Shown here piece by piece: positions 45,324-55,985 of a stretch of DNA of 64,000 nt (position 1 is its first letter; every line of letters starts with the position of its first letter). Source of the stretch: Cupriavidus necator (lineage in GTDB: Bacteria; Pseudomonadota; Gammaproteobacteria; Burkholderiales; Burkholderiaceae); assembly GCA_022041995.1 (NCBI GenBank), contig CP074381.1:992001-1056000 (forward strand), in the 5' to 3' direction. The notes under the pieces are model-generated. The model was given only the letters and a program-made list of their open reading frames with translations. It searched no databases and was not told where the DNA came from. Made by a program: the position numbers and the translations under genes.

Positions 45324-47018
45324 ATGTCCGACCTGCAAACTAACGAATCCTTTGCCGCACTGTTCGAGGAATCCGTCGCCCGCTCCAATATGAAGGCTGG
45401 CGAAGTGATCTCCGCTGAAGTCGTGCGCATCGACCACAATTTCGTGGTCGTCAATGCCGGCCTCAAGTCCGAGGCATTCGTGCCGGTGGAGGAGTTCCTG
45501 AACGACCAGGGCGAACTCGAAGTGCAGGCCGGCGACTACGTCTCCGTGGCCATCGACGCACTCGAGAACGGCTATGGCGACACCATCCTGTCCCGCGACA
45601 AGGCCAAGCGCCTGGCATCGTGGCTGAACCTCGAGAAGGCGCTGGAAGACGGCGAAATCATCTCGGGTACCGTGACCGGCAAGGTCAAGGGCGGCCTGAC
45701 GGTGATGGTCAACGGCATCCGCGCGTTCCTGCCGGGTTCGCTGGTTGACGTGCGCCCGATCAAGGACACCACCCCGTACGAAGGCAAGACCCTGGAATTC
45801 AAGGTCATCAAGCTGGACCGCAAGCGCAACAACGTTGTGCTGTCGCGCCGTGCCGTGGTCGAAGCCACGCTGGGCGAAGAGCGCCAGAAGCTGATGGAAA
45901 CCCTGAAGGAAGGCGCCATCGTCAACGGTATCGTCAAGAACATCACCGACTACGGCGCGTTCGTGGACCTGGGTGGCATCGACGGCCTGCTGCACATCAC
46001 CGACCTGGCCTGGCGTCGCGTGCGTCATCCGAGCGAAGTGCTGTCGGTTGGCCAGGAAATCACCGCCAAGATCCTCAAGTTCGACCAGGAAAAGAACCGC
46101 GTCTCGCTGGGCGTGAAGCAGCTGGGCGAAGATCCGTGGGTCGGCATCTCGCGCCGCTACCCGCAAGGCACCCGCCTGTTCGGCAAGGTGACCAACCTGA
46201 CCGACTACGGCGCGTTCGTCGAGATCGAAGCCGGCATCGAAGGCCTGGTGCACGTGTCGGAAATGGACTGGACCAACAAGAACGTTGCGCCGTCCAAGGT
46301 TGTCCAGCTGGGCGACGAAGTCGAAGTCATGGTGCTGGATATCGACGAAGACAAGCGTCGTATCAGCCTGGGCATGAAGCAGTGCAAGGCCAATCCGTGG
46401 GACGATTTCTCGCGTAACCACAAGAAGGGCGACAAGCTGGCCGGCCAGATCAAGTCGATCACCGACTTCGGCGTGTTCATCGGCCTGCCGGGCGGCATCG
46501 ACGGCCTGGTGCACCTGTCGGACCTGTCGTGGCAAGAGACTGGCGAAGAAGCCGTTCGCAAGTACAAGAAGGGCGACGAAGTTGAAGCCGTGGTCTTGGG
46601 CATCGACGTCGACAAGGAACGCATCTCGCTGGGCATCAAGCAGCTGTCGGGCGATCCGTTCAACAACTTCATCTCGGCCAACGACAAGGGTTCGCTGGTT
46701 CAGGGCACCATCAAGACCGTGGACGCCAAGGGCGCCGTGGTCCAGCTGGCTGACGACGTGGAAGGCTACCTGCGTGCATCGGAAATCTCCGCTGACCGCG
46801 TGGAAGACGCCCGCAACGTGCTGAAGGAAGGCGAGCAGATCACCGCCCTGGTGGTGAACGTCGACCGCAAGTCGCGCAACATCAACCTGTCGATCAAGGC
46901 CAAGGACAGCGCAGAGCAGCAAGAAGCGATGCAAAAGTTCCAGGCTGACACCGGCACGGCTGGCACGACCAACCTCGGCGCCCTGCTGAAGGCCAAGCTC
47001 GGCCAGGACAACCAGTAA
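45324..47018 (+). CDS. rpsA: 30S ribosomal protein S1
   Basis: A 564-residue protein with six S1 (OB-fold) RNA-binding repeats. The first two are more divergent and bind the ribosome; repeats three to six show [47 protein letters not shown] and [18 protein letters not shown]. It brings mRNA to the 30S subunit. The coding sequence is unusually low in rare codons, as expected for a highly expressed gene. No Shine-Dalgarno precedes the ATG, a known trait of rpsA. The 166 bp before it show no gene. Confidence 0.98.
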   Translation: MSDLQTNESFAALFEESVARSNMKAGEVISAEVVRIDHNFVVVNAGLKSEAFVPVEEFLNDQGELEVQAGDYVSVAIDALENGYGDTILSRDKAKRLASWLNLEKALEDGEIISGTVTGKVKGGLTVMVNGIRAFLPGSLVDVRPIKDTTPYEGKTLEFKVIKLDRKRNNVVLSRRAVVEATLGEERQKLMETLKEGAIVNGIVKNITDYGAFVDLGGIDGLLHITDLAWRRVRHPSEVLSVGQEITAKILKFDQEKNRVSLGVKQLGEDPWVGISRRYPQGTRLFGKVTNLTDYGAFVEIEAGIEGLVHVSEMDWTNKNVAPSKVVQLGDEVEVMVLDIDEDKRRISLGMKQCKANPWDDFSRNHKKGDKLAGQIKSITDFGVFIGLPGGIDGLVHLSDLSWQETGEEAVRKYKKGDEVEAVVLGIDVDKERISLGIKQLSGDPFNNFISANDKGSLVQGTIKTVDAKGAVVQLADDVEGYLRASEISADRVEDARNVLKEGEQITALVVNVDRKSRNINLSIKAKDSAEQQEAMQKFQADTGTAGTTNLGALLKAKLGQDNQ

Positions 47019-47042
47019 TCGCAGGCCCCCGCGCTTGCGCGT

Positions 47043-47447
47043 ATGCCCATGACCAAGTCGGAGCTCGTCGAAAAACTGGCTGCCCGCTTCCCCCAGCTGT
47101 TGCTGCGGGACGCGGACATCTCGGTCAAAACGATACTCGACGCGATGTCCGAGGCGTTGGCCGATGGCCACCGCATCGAGATCCGCGGATTCGGCAGTTT
47201 TGGTCTGAACAAGCGTCCGCCTCGCGTGGGGCGCAATCCCAAGTCCGGCGAGCGTGTGCTGGTACCCGAGAAACGGGTGCCGCACTTCAAGGCGGGCAAG
47301 GAATTGCGCGAACGGGTTGATCGTAGCCAGCCGGTGCCTGCGGGCGTCAACGGCAACGGCCATTCCGGCGGCACGGCCAGGCCGCGCCGGGCAAGGCAGG
47401 CCAGGGCGCGGCACCCGCCTCGGCGGGTTTGCACGAGAGCGGACTGA
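47043..47447 (+). CDS. ihfB: Integration host factor beta subunit, 3' end apparently frameshifted
   Basis: A DNA-bending nucleoid protein working with IHF-alpha. [19 protein letters not shown] to GKELRERVD is a standard IHF-beta core ([20 protein letters not shown] is the DNA-contacting arm). ATGs at 47043 and 47049 are both possible. From about 47370 the frame turns into an Arg-rich run with rare AGG and AGA codons. The neighbouring frame reads [19 protein letters not shown], then [11 protein letters not shown] and stop at 47464, with GC-ended codons. A one-base deletion near 47340-47375 would explain this. The core function should be unaffected. Confidence 0.93.
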   Translation: MPMTKSELVEKLAARFPQLLLRDADISVKTILDAMSEALADGHRIEIRGFGSFGLNKRPPRVGRNPKSGERVLVPEKRVPHFKAGKELRERVDRSQPVPAGVNGNGHSGGTARPRRARQARARHPPRRVCTRAD

Positions 47448-47750
47448 ATTTCGTCCGCTCCTGAGCGTCCGGGCTTGCCAGCCACTGTGTTGTTTGTAAA
47501 AAAGCGCCCCCTTGGGGGCGCTTTTTTTGGCTGGTGCCTTGCCGCCGCAGCTGTAGCAGGTGCTGCATCGTGCGCAGGAGCCGGTCGGCAATCATCGCCC
47601 CGTGGCGCGTTAGCACCCCGTTACCGCCACGTTACCGAATACGGGAAGTGATTCCGTTACAATGCCGGGGTCTTTGCCGGGCCTTGCGCCAGTGCGCCTT
47701 GTCTGTTGCTTGCCCCGTCCCAATGTCACGCTGACTCGCTGCCTACCTGC
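47448..47750. other. Intergenic region ihfB - lapA
   Basis: About 300 bp. It contains the probable native end of ihfB (to 47464), the strong terminator at 47498-47527, and a leader for lapA with GTTACAAT (47658-47665) as a -10-like element. No RNA gene is apparent. Confidence 0.5.
47498..47528. terminator. Intrinsic terminator after ihfB
   Basis: AAAAAAGCGCCCCC (47498-47511), TT, GGGGGCGCTTTTTT (47514-47527): a perfect stem with T-tracts on both strands, ending the serC-to-ihfB series. Confidence 0.93.
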
Positions 47751-48092
47751 ATGAAACTGTTCGCCTGGATCGTCCGTATCGTCGTATTCGTGCTGCTGTT
47801 CGTGCTGGCGTTGCGCAATACCGCCGAAGCCTCGCTGCAGCTGTTCTTCAATGCCGTCTGGCATGCGCCGCTGATCCTGATCCTGTTCGCCGCCTTTGTG
47901 CTGGGCGCGGTGGCGGCACTCGCATCGGTCGCGCCCGGGCTGATGCGCCAGCGCATGGAGGTGGCGAAGCTGCGCCGCGCGGCCGCGCAGGCACCGGCGT
48001 CCGCCGCAGCCGCAGCGTCGACGGCGGCGGCCGCATCCGCGCCGCGTGACGGCAAGCCTGTTCCCTATAACGTAGTCGGCCCGAAAGTCTGA
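47751..48092 (+). CDS. lapA: LapA-type inner-membrane protein (DUF1049)
   Basis: A 113-residue membrane protein with two transmembrane helices (IVRIVVFVLLFVLALRN and the segment PLILILFAAFVLGAVAALAS) around a short loop. An Ala-rich cytoplasmic tail follows. It matches the LapA/YciS family, partner of LapB in controlling lipopolysaccharide synthesis through LpxC turnover in E. coli. It lies three bases before lapB, so both are co-translated. The ATG at 47751 begins MKLFAWIVR. Confidence 0.9.
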   Translation: MKLFAWIVRIVVFVLLFVLALRNTAEASLQLFFNAVWHAPLILILFAAFVLGAVAALASVAPGLMRQRMEVAKLRRAAAQAPASAAAAASTAAAASAPRDGKPVPYNVVGPKV

Positions 48093-48095
48093 TCC

Positions 48096-49367
48096 ATGAT
48101 GTTTGAAACCTGGTGGCTGCTGGCGCTGCCACTTGTCTTTGGCCTTGGCTGGATGGCGGCGCGTTTCGATGTGCGCCAGCTCATCAGCGAACAGGGTGCC
48201 TTGCCGCGCTCGTACTTCAAGGGCCTCAATTTCCTGCTCAACGAGCAGCCCGACCAGGCCATCGATGCCTTTATCGAGGTGGCCCGGCTCGACCCGGAAA
48301 CCACTGAGCTGCACTTTGCGCTGGGAGCGCTGTTCCGCCGCCGCGGCGAGACCGAGCGTGCCATCCGCGTGCACCAGAACCTGGCGACCCGCCCCGACCT
48401 GCCCGAGCCAGAGCGCGAGCATGCCTTGTTTGAACTGGGCGAGGACTTCCTGCGCGCCGGCCTGCTGGACCGTGCCGAGGAATCGCTGCGCCGGCTGATG
48501 TCGGGCCCCTACGCGGCGTCGGCCAAGCGCGTGCTGCTTGAGCTCTATGAAGTGGAAAAGGAGTGGCAGAAGGCGATCGAGGCCGCGCGCGAGCTGCAGA
48601 CGCTGGAACAGAAGAGCTACAGCCTGCAGATTGCCCAGTTCTGCTGCGAGCTGGCGCAGGACGCGCTGCAGCGCAAGCGCCCCGAAGATGCGGTGAAGTG
48701 GCTGAACCAGGCCGTTGCCGAGAATCCCGCCAACGTGCGCGCCCCGATCCTGCTTGGCGATGTGGCCGCGGCCGCGGGCGACGCCCGCGCGGCGCTTGGC
48801 CACTGGCTTGGCATCGAACGGCAGGATGCATCCTTCCTGCCGCTGGTGGCGGACCGCGTGGTCAAGGCCTACGCCAGCCTGCAAGAGGAGGGCGCCGCGC
48901 TGGAATGGTTGCGCGGCCTGCTCAAGGGCAAGCTGGCGCCGGAGGTGCTCGATACTGCCTACCAGGCAGAACTGGACGTGAACGGCCCGGCAGCCGCGGC
49001 GCGCCTGATGCGCGAACAACTGCGCCGCCAGCCCACGCTGCTGGCGCTCACTAGGTATTTCGAGGCGCAGGCGGCGGTGGCCGCGGCCGGCGCCCCGTCC
49101 GCGCAGCCGGCGGGTGCCGATGCCCCGGCCGAGGGCGCCGACGGCAACGACGAGCAAGCGCAGGAAACCACGGCCATCCGTGACCTGCTGCAGCTGCGCA
49201 CGCGCAACCTCGCGCGCTACACCTGCCGCGAGTGCGGCTTCCGTGCCCGGCTTTTCTATTGGCAATGCCCGGATGCAACCGCTGGGAAACCTACGCCCCG
49301 CGGCGCTCCGAGACGCTCGGCTGACCCCGGGCGGTCCTGTGCAAACAGAATTGAATTAACGCTATGA
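48096..49367 (+). CDS. lapB: LapB (YciM) TPR protein, C-terminus frameshifted
   Basis: A membrane-anchored TPR protein that in E. coli promotes FtsH degradation of LpxC. Helix [17 protein letters not shown] anchors it; TPR repeats run from about residue 35 to 330. The C-terminal metal site starts [18 protein letters not shown], which should continue with a second CxxC. Here the frame continues with unrelated residues to 49367. One base further, the other frame reads [16 protein letters not shown] and stops at 49324. A single G missing at 49271-49272 thus removes the last cysteine and conserved tail. Without the indel the gene would end 39 bp before ugd. Sequencing error or real mutation cannot be told apart here. 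Confidence 0.9.
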   Translation: MMFETWWLLALPLVFGLGWMAARFDVRQLISEQGALPRSYFKGLNFLLNEQPDQAIDAFIEVARLDPETTELHFALGALFRRRGETERAIRVHQNLATRPDLPEPEREHALFELGEDFLRAGLLDRAEESLRRLMSGPYAASAKRVLLELYEVEKEWQKAIEAARELQTLEQKSYSLQIAQFCCELAQDALQRKRPEDAVKWLNQAVAENPANVRAPILLGDVAAAAGDARAALGHWLGIERQDASFLPLVADRVVKAYASLQEEGAALEWLRGLLKGKLAPEVLDTAYQAELDVNGPAAAARLMREQLRRQPTLLALTRYFEAQAAVAAAGAPSAQPAGADAPAEGADGNDEQAQETTAIRDLLQLRTRNLARYTCRECGFRARLFYWQCPDATAGKPTPRGAPRRSADPGRSCANRIELTL

Positions 49368-50746
49368 AAGTCACGATCATCGGCAGCGGCTATGTTGGCC
49401 TTGTCACCGGCGCCTGCCTGGCGGAACTTGGCAATGACGTGTTCTGCCTGGACCTGGACGAGCAGAAGATCGCGCTGCTTAACGCAGGCGGCGTGCCCAT
49501 CTACGAGCCGGGCCTGCAGGAGCTGATCCAGCGCAACCGTGCCGCCGGGCGGCTGACCTTTTCCACCGACGTGGCGGCCAGTGTCGAGCACGCCGACGTG
49601 CAGTTCATCGCCGTGGGGACGCCCCCGGACGAAGACGGCTCTGCCGACCTGAAGTACGTGTTGGCGGCGGCGCGCAATATCGGCCGCCATATGACCGGCT
49701 TCAAGGTCGTGGTCGACAAGTCCACCGTACCGGTGGGCACCGGCGACCGCGTGGCCGCCGCGATCCGCGAGGAGCTGGCCGCGCGCAGCCTGGAAGACCT
49801 GCAATTCTCGGTGGTGTCGAACCCCGAGTTCCTGAAAGAGGGCGCCGCGGTCGAGGACTTCATGCGCCCGGACCGCATCGTGCTGGGCAGCAACGCCGAC
49901 GCCGCCGGCCGTCACGCGCAGGCCACCATGCGCCAGCTTTACGCGCCGTTCAACCGGCACCACGAGCGCACCTTCTACATGGACGTGCGCTCGGCCGAGT
50001 TCACCAAGTACGCGGCCAATTCGATGCTGGCCACGCGGATCTCGTTCATGAACGAGCTGGCCAACCTGGCCGACGAGGTTGGCGCCGATATCGAACTGGT
50101 GCGCATGGGCATCGGCTCGGACCCGCGTATCGGCTACAGTTTCCTGTATGCCGGCGCCGGCTATGGCGGCTCGTGCTTTCCCAAGGACGTGCAGGCGCTG
50201 ATGCGCACTGCGGCCGACCATGGCAAGCCAATGCGGGTGCTGGAGGCGGTGGAATCGGTCAACGGCGCGCAGAAGCGCGTGCTGGGCGACAAGGTCGTGC
50301 GCCGCTTCGGCGATGACCTGACCGGCCGCACCTTTGCCGTGTGGGGCCTGGCCTTCAAGCCCAACACCGACGACATGCGCGAGGCGCCGTCGCGGGTGCT
50401 GGCGCGCGAACTGGTGTCGCGCGGCGCGTCGCTGCGCATGCACGACCCGGTGTCGATGGCCGAAGCCCGGCGCGTGCTGGATGCCGACCTGGCCGACCTG
50501 CCGGGCGGCGCCGCGCGCGTGAGCTTCCACGAGAACCAGATGGATGCGCTGGACGGCGCCGACGCGCTGGTGATCGTGACTGAATGGAAAGTGTTCCGCA
50601 GCCCCGACTTCGGCCAGATCAAGCGGCGCCTGAAGACCCCGGTGATCTTCGACGGGCGCAACCTGTATGAGCCCGAGGCTATGGTCGAGACCGGCGTGGA
50701 GTACCACGCCATCGGCCGTGCGACCCGGCAGGCCGTGAACGAATGA
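49364..50746 (+). CDS. ugd: UDP-glucose 6-dehydrogenase
   Basis: A 460-residue NAD-dependent enzyme oxidising UDP-glucose to UDP-glucuronate for surface polysaccharide or LPS modification. The Rossmann motif [20 protein letters not shown] is at the N-terminus. [12 protein letters not shown] and the catalytic cysteine in [14 protein letters not shown] follow, and the C-terminal domain has [20 protein letters not shown]. The apparent four-base overlap with lapB exists only because of the lapB frameshift. Confidence 0.96.
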   Translation: MKVTIIGSGYVGLVTGACLAELGNDVFCLDLDEQKIALLNAGGVPIYEPGLQELIQRNRAAGRLTFSTDVAASVEHADVQFIAVGTPPDEDGSADLKYVLAAARNIGRHMTGFKVVVDKSTVPVGTGDRVAAAIREELAARSLEDLQFSVVSNPEFLKEGAAVEDFMRPDRIVLGSNADAAGRHAQATMRQLYAPFNRHHERTFYMDVRSAEFTKYAANSMLATRISFMNELANLADEVGADIELVRMGIGSDPRIGYSFLYAGAGYGGSCFPKDVQALMRTAADHGKPMRVLEAVESVNGAQKRVLGDKVVRRFGDDLTGRTFAVWGLAFKPNTDDMREAPSRVLARELVSRGASLRMHDPVSMAEARRVLDADLADLPGGAARVSFHENQMDALDGADALVIVTEWKVFRSPDFGQIKRRLKTPVIFDGRNLYEPEAMVETGVEYHAIGRATRQAVNE

Positions 50747-50826
50747 GGCGCCGGCGGGTCAACGGACTCATCAACCGATAAGCTAACGCGACGGCCGCGG
50801 CCGCCGCGATATTGCCAAGGATGTTC

Positions 50827-51774
50827 ATGAACAAGACCGTCATTCCGCAGGAGCAGATCCGGCAGTCCCATATCCTGGTGGTCGGCGACATGATGCTGGA
50901 CCGCTACTGGTTCGGCGATGTGGAGCGCATCTCGCCGGAAGCGCCAGTGCCGGTGGTGCAGGTCAAGCGCAGCGACGAGCGCCTGGGCGGTGCCGCCAAC
51001 GTGGCCCGCAATGCCGCGGCGCTGGGCGCACGCGTGGGCATGCTGGGCGTGGTCGGCGACGACGAGCCGGCCCGCACGCTTGAGACGCTGCTGGGCGAGA
51101 GCCACGTGCAGCCCTACCTGCACCGCGATCCCAAGCTCAACACCACTATCAAGCTGCGCGTGGTGGCGCACCAGCAGCAGTTGCTGCGCGTGGATTTCGA
51201 GAGCGCGCCGGCGCATGAAGTGCTGGCCGCGGTACAGGACCGCTTCCTGGCCCTGATCAACGACTACCAGGTGCTGGTGCTGTCCGATTACGGCAAAGGC
51301 GGCCTGACCCACGTCACGCGCATGATCGACGCCAGCCGCGCGGCCGGGCGCAAGGTGCTGATCGACCCCAAAGGCGACGACTACTCGCGCTACCGCGGCG
51401 CCACACTGATCACCCCCAACCGGGCCGAGATGCGTGCCGTGGTCGGCGCCTGGAAGACTGAGGCTGACCTGACCATCCGCGCGCAGAACCTGCGCCGCGG
51501 GCTGCAGCTCGAGGCGCTGCTGCTGACGCGCTCGGAAGAGGGCATGACGCTCTACACCGAGGCCGAGGTGCTGCACGTCTCCGCCCAGGCGCGCGAGGTC
51601 TATGATGTATCGGGTGCGGGCGATACCGTGATCGCCACGCTCGCCACCATGCTGGGCGCCGGCGTGCCGCTCAAGGAAGCCGTGCAGCATGCCAATCGTG
51701 CCGGCGCCATCGTGGTGGGCAAGCTTGGCACCGCCGTCGTCTCTTATTCTGAATTGTTTGGCGCCGCCCCGTGA
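50827..51774 (+). CDS. hldA: Heptose-7-phosphate kinase (HldA-type, kinase domain only)
   Basis: A 315-residue PfkB-family kinase phosphorylating D-glycero-D-manno-heptose 7-phosphate at C1 for LPS inner core. It has [36 protein letters not shown] and the ATP-site [14 protein letters not shown] with catalytic Asp266. The adenylyltransferase half found in HldE of E. coli is absent, so a separate HldC is needed. AAGG at 50817-50820 fits the ATG at 50827 better than the ATG at 50821. It is followed 28 bp later by hldD. Confidence 0.94.
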   Translation: MNKTVIPQEQIRQSHILVVGDMMLDRYWFGDVERISPEAPVPVVQVKRSDERLGGAANVARNAAALGARVGMLGVVGDDEPARTLETLLGESHVQPYLHRDPKLNTTIKLRVVAHQQQLLRVDFESAPAHEVLAAVQDRFLALINDYQVLVLSDYGKGGLTHVTRMIDASRAAGRKVLIDPKGDDYSRYRGATLITPNRAEMRAVVGAWKTEADLTIRAQNLRRGLQLEALLLTRSEEGMTLYTEAEVLHVSAQAREVYDVSGAGDTVIATLATMLGAGVPLKEAVQHANRAGAIVVGKLGTAVVSYSELFGAAP

Positions 51775-51802
51775 GGCGTGGCGCCCCCATCCTGATCCGA
51801 CC

Positions 51803-52798
51803 ATGACCATCATCGTCACCGGCGCCGCTGGATTTATCGGCAGCAACCTCGTCAAAGGCCTGAACGACCGCGGCGAAACCAACGTCATCGCTGTCGATAA
51901 CCTGACCCGTGCCGACAAGTTCCACAACCTGGTCGACTGCGAGATCTCCGACTACCTGGACAAGCAGGACTTCCTCGCGCGCTTTGCCCGCGGCGAGTTC
52001 GGCAAGGTGCGGGCGGTATTCCATGAAGGCGCGTGCTCCGACACCATGGAGACCGACGGCCGCTACATGATGGAGAACAACTACCGTTACACGCTGTCGC
52101 TGATGGAGAGCTGCCTGGAACAGGGCACGCAGTTCCTGTACGCGTCGTCGGCGGCTACCTACGGTGCTTCGCAGGTGTTCCGCGAAGACCGCGAGTTCGA
52201 GCGCCCGCTGAACGTGTACGGCTACTCCAAGTTCCTGTTCGACCAGATCGTGCGGCGCCGGCTGCCGTCCGCGTTGTCGCAGATCGTGGGCTTCCGCTAT
52301 TTCAACGTGTACGGCCCGCGTGAAACACACAAGGGCCGCATGGCCTCGGTTGCCTTCCACAACTTCAACCAGTTCCGCGCCGACGGCACGGTGAAGCTGT
52401 TCGGAGAGTACGGCGGCTATGCTCCCGGCATGCAGAGCCGCGACTTCATCTCGGTCGAGGACGTGGTCAAGGTCAACCTGCACTTCTTTGACCATCCGGA
52501 CAAGTCCGGCATCTTCAACCTCGGCACCGGCCGCGCACAGCCGTTCAACGACATCGCCGCCACCGTGGTCAACACCCTGCGCGAGGCCGAAGGCAAGCCG
52601 CGCCTGTCGCTGGAAGAACTGGTGCAGGAAGGCCTGCTCGAGTACGTCAAGTTCCCCGATGCGCTGCGCGGCAAGTACCAGTGCTTTACGCAGTCGGATG
52701 TGTCGAAGCTGCGCAGCGCCGGCTACAGCGAGCCCTTCCTGAGTGTCGAGGAAGGCGTGGCGCGCTACTGCCGCTGGCTGGTCGAACGCGCCGGCTGA
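51803..52798 (+). CDS. hldD: ADP-L-glycero-D-manno-heptose 6-epimerase
   Basis: A 331-residue NADP-dependent epimerase of the short-chain dehydrogenase family, last step of heptose precursor synthesis. Motifs: [20 protein letters not shown] at the N-terminus, [20 protein letters not shown], the catalytic pair in YGYSKFLFD, and [19 protein letters not shown]. It is coupled in order with the kinase gene upstream. A hairpin at 52813 probably ends the ugd-hldA-hldD group. Confidence 0.97.
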   Translation: MTIIVTGAAGFIGSNLVKGLNDRGETNVIAVDNLTRADKFHNLVDCEISDYLDKQDFLARFARGEFGKVRAVFHEGACSDTMETDGRYMMENNYRYTLSLMESCLEQGTQFLYASSAATYGASQVFREDREFERPLNVYGYSKFLFDQIVRRRLPSALSQIVGFRYFNVYGPRETHKGRMASVAFHNFNQFRADGTVKLFGEYGGYAPGMQSRDFISVEDVVKVNLHFFDHPDKSGIFNLGTGRAQPFNDIAATVVNTLREAEGKPRLSLEELVQEGLLEYVKFPDALRGKYQCFTQSDVSKLRSAGYSEPFLSVEEGVARYCRWLVERAG

Positions 52799-52812
52799 CA
52801 ATCGGCGCGCAG

Positions 52813-52850
52813 CCGGCCGACACGCTTTTGTGCGGCCGGTGTCAACTTTT
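52813..52850 (+). terminator. Probable terminator after hldD
   Basis: CCGGCCG (52813-52819) pairs with CGGCCGG (52833-52839), extended by CAC/GTG inside around a GCTTTT loop. The following TGTCAACTTTTG is only moderately T-rich, so strength is uncertain. Confidence 0.6.
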
Positions 52851-52953
52851 GTTGCCGCCTGGGCCGCCGCTGCGGCCCGCCTCTATCCTGACCTGACCTC
52901 GCCGCCCCGGCGGGGGTGGTACCTCAGACCATCCACAGGAAAGGAGAGCCTTC

Positions 52954-53340
52954 ATGTTCAAGCATTGGGTCCGGCAACTTGGCCGGCGTTTTTCCCTGGT
53001 TTCCCTCGCTGCAACCATCTGCCTGTTCGCGGGCGGTGCCGCGCATGCCGCCATCGATGTCAATACGGCGGACGAGGCGGCGCTGACCTCGGTCAAGGGC
53101 GTGGGACCCGCCACCGCCCGCAACATCATCGACGAACGCAACAAGCGTGGGCCCTACAAGGACGCCGCTGACCTGTCCGAGCGCGTCAGCGGCATCGGGC
53201 CGAAGTCCGTGGCGAAGCTGCAGGACGCTGGCCTTGCCATCGGCGCGAAGGGAACCGCGGCAGCGGCGCCGGCTGCGGCGGCAGCCCCGGCCAAGGCGGG
53301 CAAGGCAGCGCCCGCGGCGGCTGCCAAGCCCGCGCGCTAG
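52954..53340 (+). CDS. ComEA-type helix-hairpin-helix protein
   Basis: A 128-residue exported DNA-binding protein. The signal peptide ends near GGAAHAAIDVN (about residue 29). The ComEA domain consists of two helix-hairpin-helix motifs: VNTADEAALTSVKGVGPATA and DAADLSERVSGIGPKSVAKL. A low-complexity Ala/Pro/Lys tail follows. It may bind incoming DNA in the periplasm during natural transformation, though short ComEA-like proteins also exist in non-competent species. AAAGGAGAG precedes the ATG. Confidence 0.9.
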   Translation: MFKHWVRQLGRRFSLVSLAATICLFAGGAAHAAIDVNTADEAALTSVKGVGPATARNIIDERNKRGPYKDAADLSERVSGIGPKSVAKLQDAGLAIGAKGTAAAAPAAAAAPAKAGKAAPAAAAKPAR

Positions 53341-53577
53341 CAGGCTCAGGGGGCTGGCGCCCGGCTGCCGTGTGGCCGGGCGCGCTCCTTGCTGGTATGG
53401 GTTGTGCCAGACCCTTGCCGCTTCGCACGCCCCGTGACGGCGGAGTATCATGCGGACGCCGCGCTGGCAGGATCTGCCGCGCGCGGCTGCCGACAGGCAG
53501 CATCTACCCAACAACCAGGCACAATCGCGGCGGCTGCCGACCAGGCGGCCAGTCCGGACCACAGGGAGCAGAACAAT

Positions 53578-54879
53578 ATGGCGAATGGCGAGGACGCGGG
53601 ATTCCTGCCGCAGTGGCGGCTCAAGACCGAAGGCGTGATCGGGCCGGATGAGCGTCTGCCCGCCGGGCAGACGCTGCTGGCCGGCATCCAGCACGTGGTG
53701 GCGATGTTCGGCTCGACCGCCATCGCACCGATCCTGATGGGTTTCAACCCGAACATCGCCATCCTGTTTTCCGGCATCGGCACGCTGATCTTCTTCCTGT
53801 GCGTGCGCGGGCGTGTGCCGAGCTATCTTGGCTCCAGCTTCGCCTTCATCGCCGTGGTGATCGCTGCCACCGGCTACGCGGGCAGCGGCCCCAACCTCAA
53901 CATCCCGGTGGCGCTGGGCGGCATCATCGCGGCCGGCGCGCTGTACACGGTGATCGGCCTGATCGTGCAGGCGGTGGGCTACGCCTGGGTCGAAAAGCTG
54001 ATGCCGCCGGTGGTGACCGGGGCGATCGTCGCGGCGATCGGGCTGAACCTGGCGCCGGTGGCGGTCAAGGCGGTCAGCGGCGCGGCCCTCGATACCTGGG
54101 TGGGCCTGCTGACGGTGGTGGCCGTGGGGCTGGTGGCGGTGCGCGCGCCCGGCATGATCGGGCGCCTGCCGGTGCTGATCGGCGGCCTGGCTGGCTACCT
54201 CGCCTACTACCTGGGCACCAACGTGATGGGGCTGGGCAAGCCGATCGACTTCTCGGGCGTGGCAGCGGCCAGCTGGTTCGGGCTGCCGGCGTTCACCGCA
54301 CCGACCTTCGAGTTCAGCGCCATGCTGCTGATCGCCCCGGTGGCGATTGTGCTGGTGGCGGAGAACCTGGGCCATATCAAGGCCATCGGCGTGATGACCG
54401 GGCGCAACCTGGACCCGTATATTGGCCGTGCCTTTATCGGCGACGGCATCGCAACCATGCTGTCGGCCAGCGGCGGCGGCACCGGCGTGACCACTTATGC
54501 CGAGAACATGGGCGTGATGGCGGTCACCAAGATCTACTCGACGCTGATCTTCGTGGTCGCGGCCGCGGTGGCCATCCTGCTGGGCTTCTCGCCCAAGTTC
54601 GGTGCGCTGATCCTGACCATCCCGGGTCCGGTGATCGGCGGGCTGACCATCGTCGTGTTCGGCCTGATCGCGGCGACGGCGGGCCGGATCTGGGTGCAGA
54701 ACAAGGTGGACTTCTCCAGCTCGCGCAACCTGATCACGGTTGGCGCCACGCTGACCGTGGCCGCCGGCGACCTGACGCTGAAGCTGGGCGGCATGACGCT
54801 GGGCGGCATCGGTACCGCCACCTTCGGCTGCATCCTGCTGTACCACCTGCTGGGCGAAGGCAACCACGAGGAAGGCTGA
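53578..54879 (+). CDS. Uracil/xanthine permease (NCS2 family)
   Basis: A 433-residue membrane transporter with about 12-14 helices, of the UraA-like NCS2 family, moving nucleobases with protons. Motifs: LLAGIQHVVAMFGSTAIAPI near the N-terminus, VAENLGHIKAIG with the substrate-site Glu, and SASGGGTGVTTYAENMGVMA. Uracil is likely but not proven. GGGAG before the ATG at 53578 supports this start over an upstream frame to 53389. It stands alone, with no linked pyrimidine gene. Confidence 0.9.
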   Translation: MANGEDAGFLPQWRLKTEGVIGPDERLPAGQTLLAGIQHVVAMFGSTAIAPILMGFNPNIAILFSGIGTLIFFLCVRGRVPSYLGSSFAFIAVVIAATGYAGSGPNLNIPVALGGIIAAGALYTVIGLIVQAVGYAWVEKLMPPVVTGAIVAAIGLNLAPVAVKAVSGAALDTWVGLLTVVAVGLVAVRAPGMIGRLPVLIGGLAGYLAYYLGTNVMGLGKPIDFSGVAAASWFGLPAFTAPTFEFSAMLLIAPVAIVLVAENLGHIKAIGVMTGRNLDPYIGRAFIGDGIATMLSASGGGTGVTTYAENMGVMAVTKIYSTLIFVVAAAVAILLGFSPKFGALILTIPGPVIGGLTIVVFGLIAATAGRIWVQNKVDFSSSRNLITVGATLTVAAGDLTLKLGGMTLGGIGTATFGCILLYHLLGEGNHEEG

Positions 54880-55013
54880 GCCGCGGCAGGATGGGCTGCA
54901 GGCGGGCGGGCGGCAGCGTAATCCCGCCTGCCGGCGAGGGATAGGTGTCTGGATTACAATGGCCGGCGAATTGGAATCCCCCGTTTGCGACCCCTTTCGC
55001 GATCCCTCGCCCC

Positions 55014-55916
55014 ATGGCCTACAAGACAATTGAAGACACCATCGGCAATACGCCGCTGGTCAGACTGCAGCGCATCCCCGGTGCCGCCAACGACGCGCGC
55101 GGCAATGTGATCCTCGGCAAGCTCGAAGGCAACAACCCGGCCGGTTCGGTCAAGGACCGCCCCGCGGTGTCGATGATCGCCAGGGCCGAGGCGCGCGGGC
55201 GCATCAAGCCGGGCGACACCCTGATCGAGGCGACTTCCGGCAATACCGGCATCGCATTGGCCATGGCAGCTGCCATCCGCGGCTACAAGATGGTGCTGAT
55301 CATGCCCGAGGACCTGAGCCTCGAGCGCCGCCAGAGCATGGCGGCTTACGGTGCCGAGATCATCCTGACCCCGGTCAAGGGCGGCATGGAGTACGCCCGC
55401 GACCTGGCGGATTCGATGGAGCGCGACGGCAAGGGCGTGATCCTCGACCAGTTCGCCAACCCGGACAACCCGCAGGCCCACTATGAGGGCACCGGGCCGG
55501 AGATCTGGCGCGATACCGACGGCCGCATCACCCACTTCGTTTCGGCGATGGGCACCACCGGCACCATTACCGGCGTGTCGCGCTACCTGAAGGAACAGAA
55601 CCCGGCGATCCAGATTGTCGGCGCGCAGCCGGCCGAAGGCTCGCGCATCCCGGGCATCCGCAAGTGGCCAGAGGCGTACCTGCCCAAGATCTACGATGCC
55701 AAATACATCGACCGCACCGAGCCGGTGAGCCAGGGCGATGCCGAGCACATGGCGCGGCGCATGGCGTCCGAAGAGGGCATCTTCTGCGGCATTTCGGCGG
55801 CGGGCGCGCTCTGCGTGGCGCTGCGCATTGCCGAGGAAGTGGAGAACGCCACCATCGTCTTCGTGGTGTGCGACCGCGGCGACCGCTATCTGTCGACCGG
55901 CGTGTTCCCGGCGTAA
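55014..55916 (+). CDS. cysM: Cysteine synthase B
   Basis: A 300-residue PLP-dependent O-acetylserine sulfhydrylase B, making cysteine from O-acetylserine with sulfide or thiosulfate. IEDTIGNTPLVRLQRIPG opens the protein, the PLP lysine is Lys47 in EGNNPAGSVKDRPAVSM, and the phosphate-binding loop is EATSGNTGIALAMAAAI. THFVSAMGTTGTITGVSRYL is also typical of CysM. A bidirectional terminator follows. Confidence 0.96.
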   Translation: MAYKTIEDTIGNTPLVRLQRIPGAANDARGNVILGKLEGNNPAGSVKDRPAVSMIARAEARGRIKPGDTLIEATSGNTGIALAMAAAIRGYKMVLIMPEDLSLERRQSMAAYGAEIILTPVKGGMEYARDLADSMERDGKGVILDQFANPDNPQAHYEGTGPEIWRDTDGRITHFVSAMGTTGTITGVSRYLKEQNPAIQIVGAQPAEGSRIPGIRKWPEAYLPKIYDAKYIDRTEPVSQGDAEHMARRMASEEGIFCGISAAGALCVALRIAEEVENATIVFVVCDRGDRYLSTGVFPA

Positions 55917-55937
55917 CCTGAACCGGTGCCAACAAGA

Positions 55938-55966
55938 AAGGCCTCGCAAAATGCGAGGCCTTCTTG
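55938..55966. terminator. Bidirectional terminator between cysM and mltB
   Basis: AAGGCCTCGCA (55938-55948), loop AAA, TGCGAGGCCTT (55952-55962), with T-rich sequence on both sides. It serves the convergent cysM and mltB transcripts. Confidence 0.88.
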
Positions 55967-55985
55967 CTTTGGCGGGCAGCTGGCG

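Noticed and set aside
49364-49367. lapB-ugd translational coupling through ATGA
   Set aside because: The overlap arises only from the frameshifted lapB end; the restored stop is at 49324.
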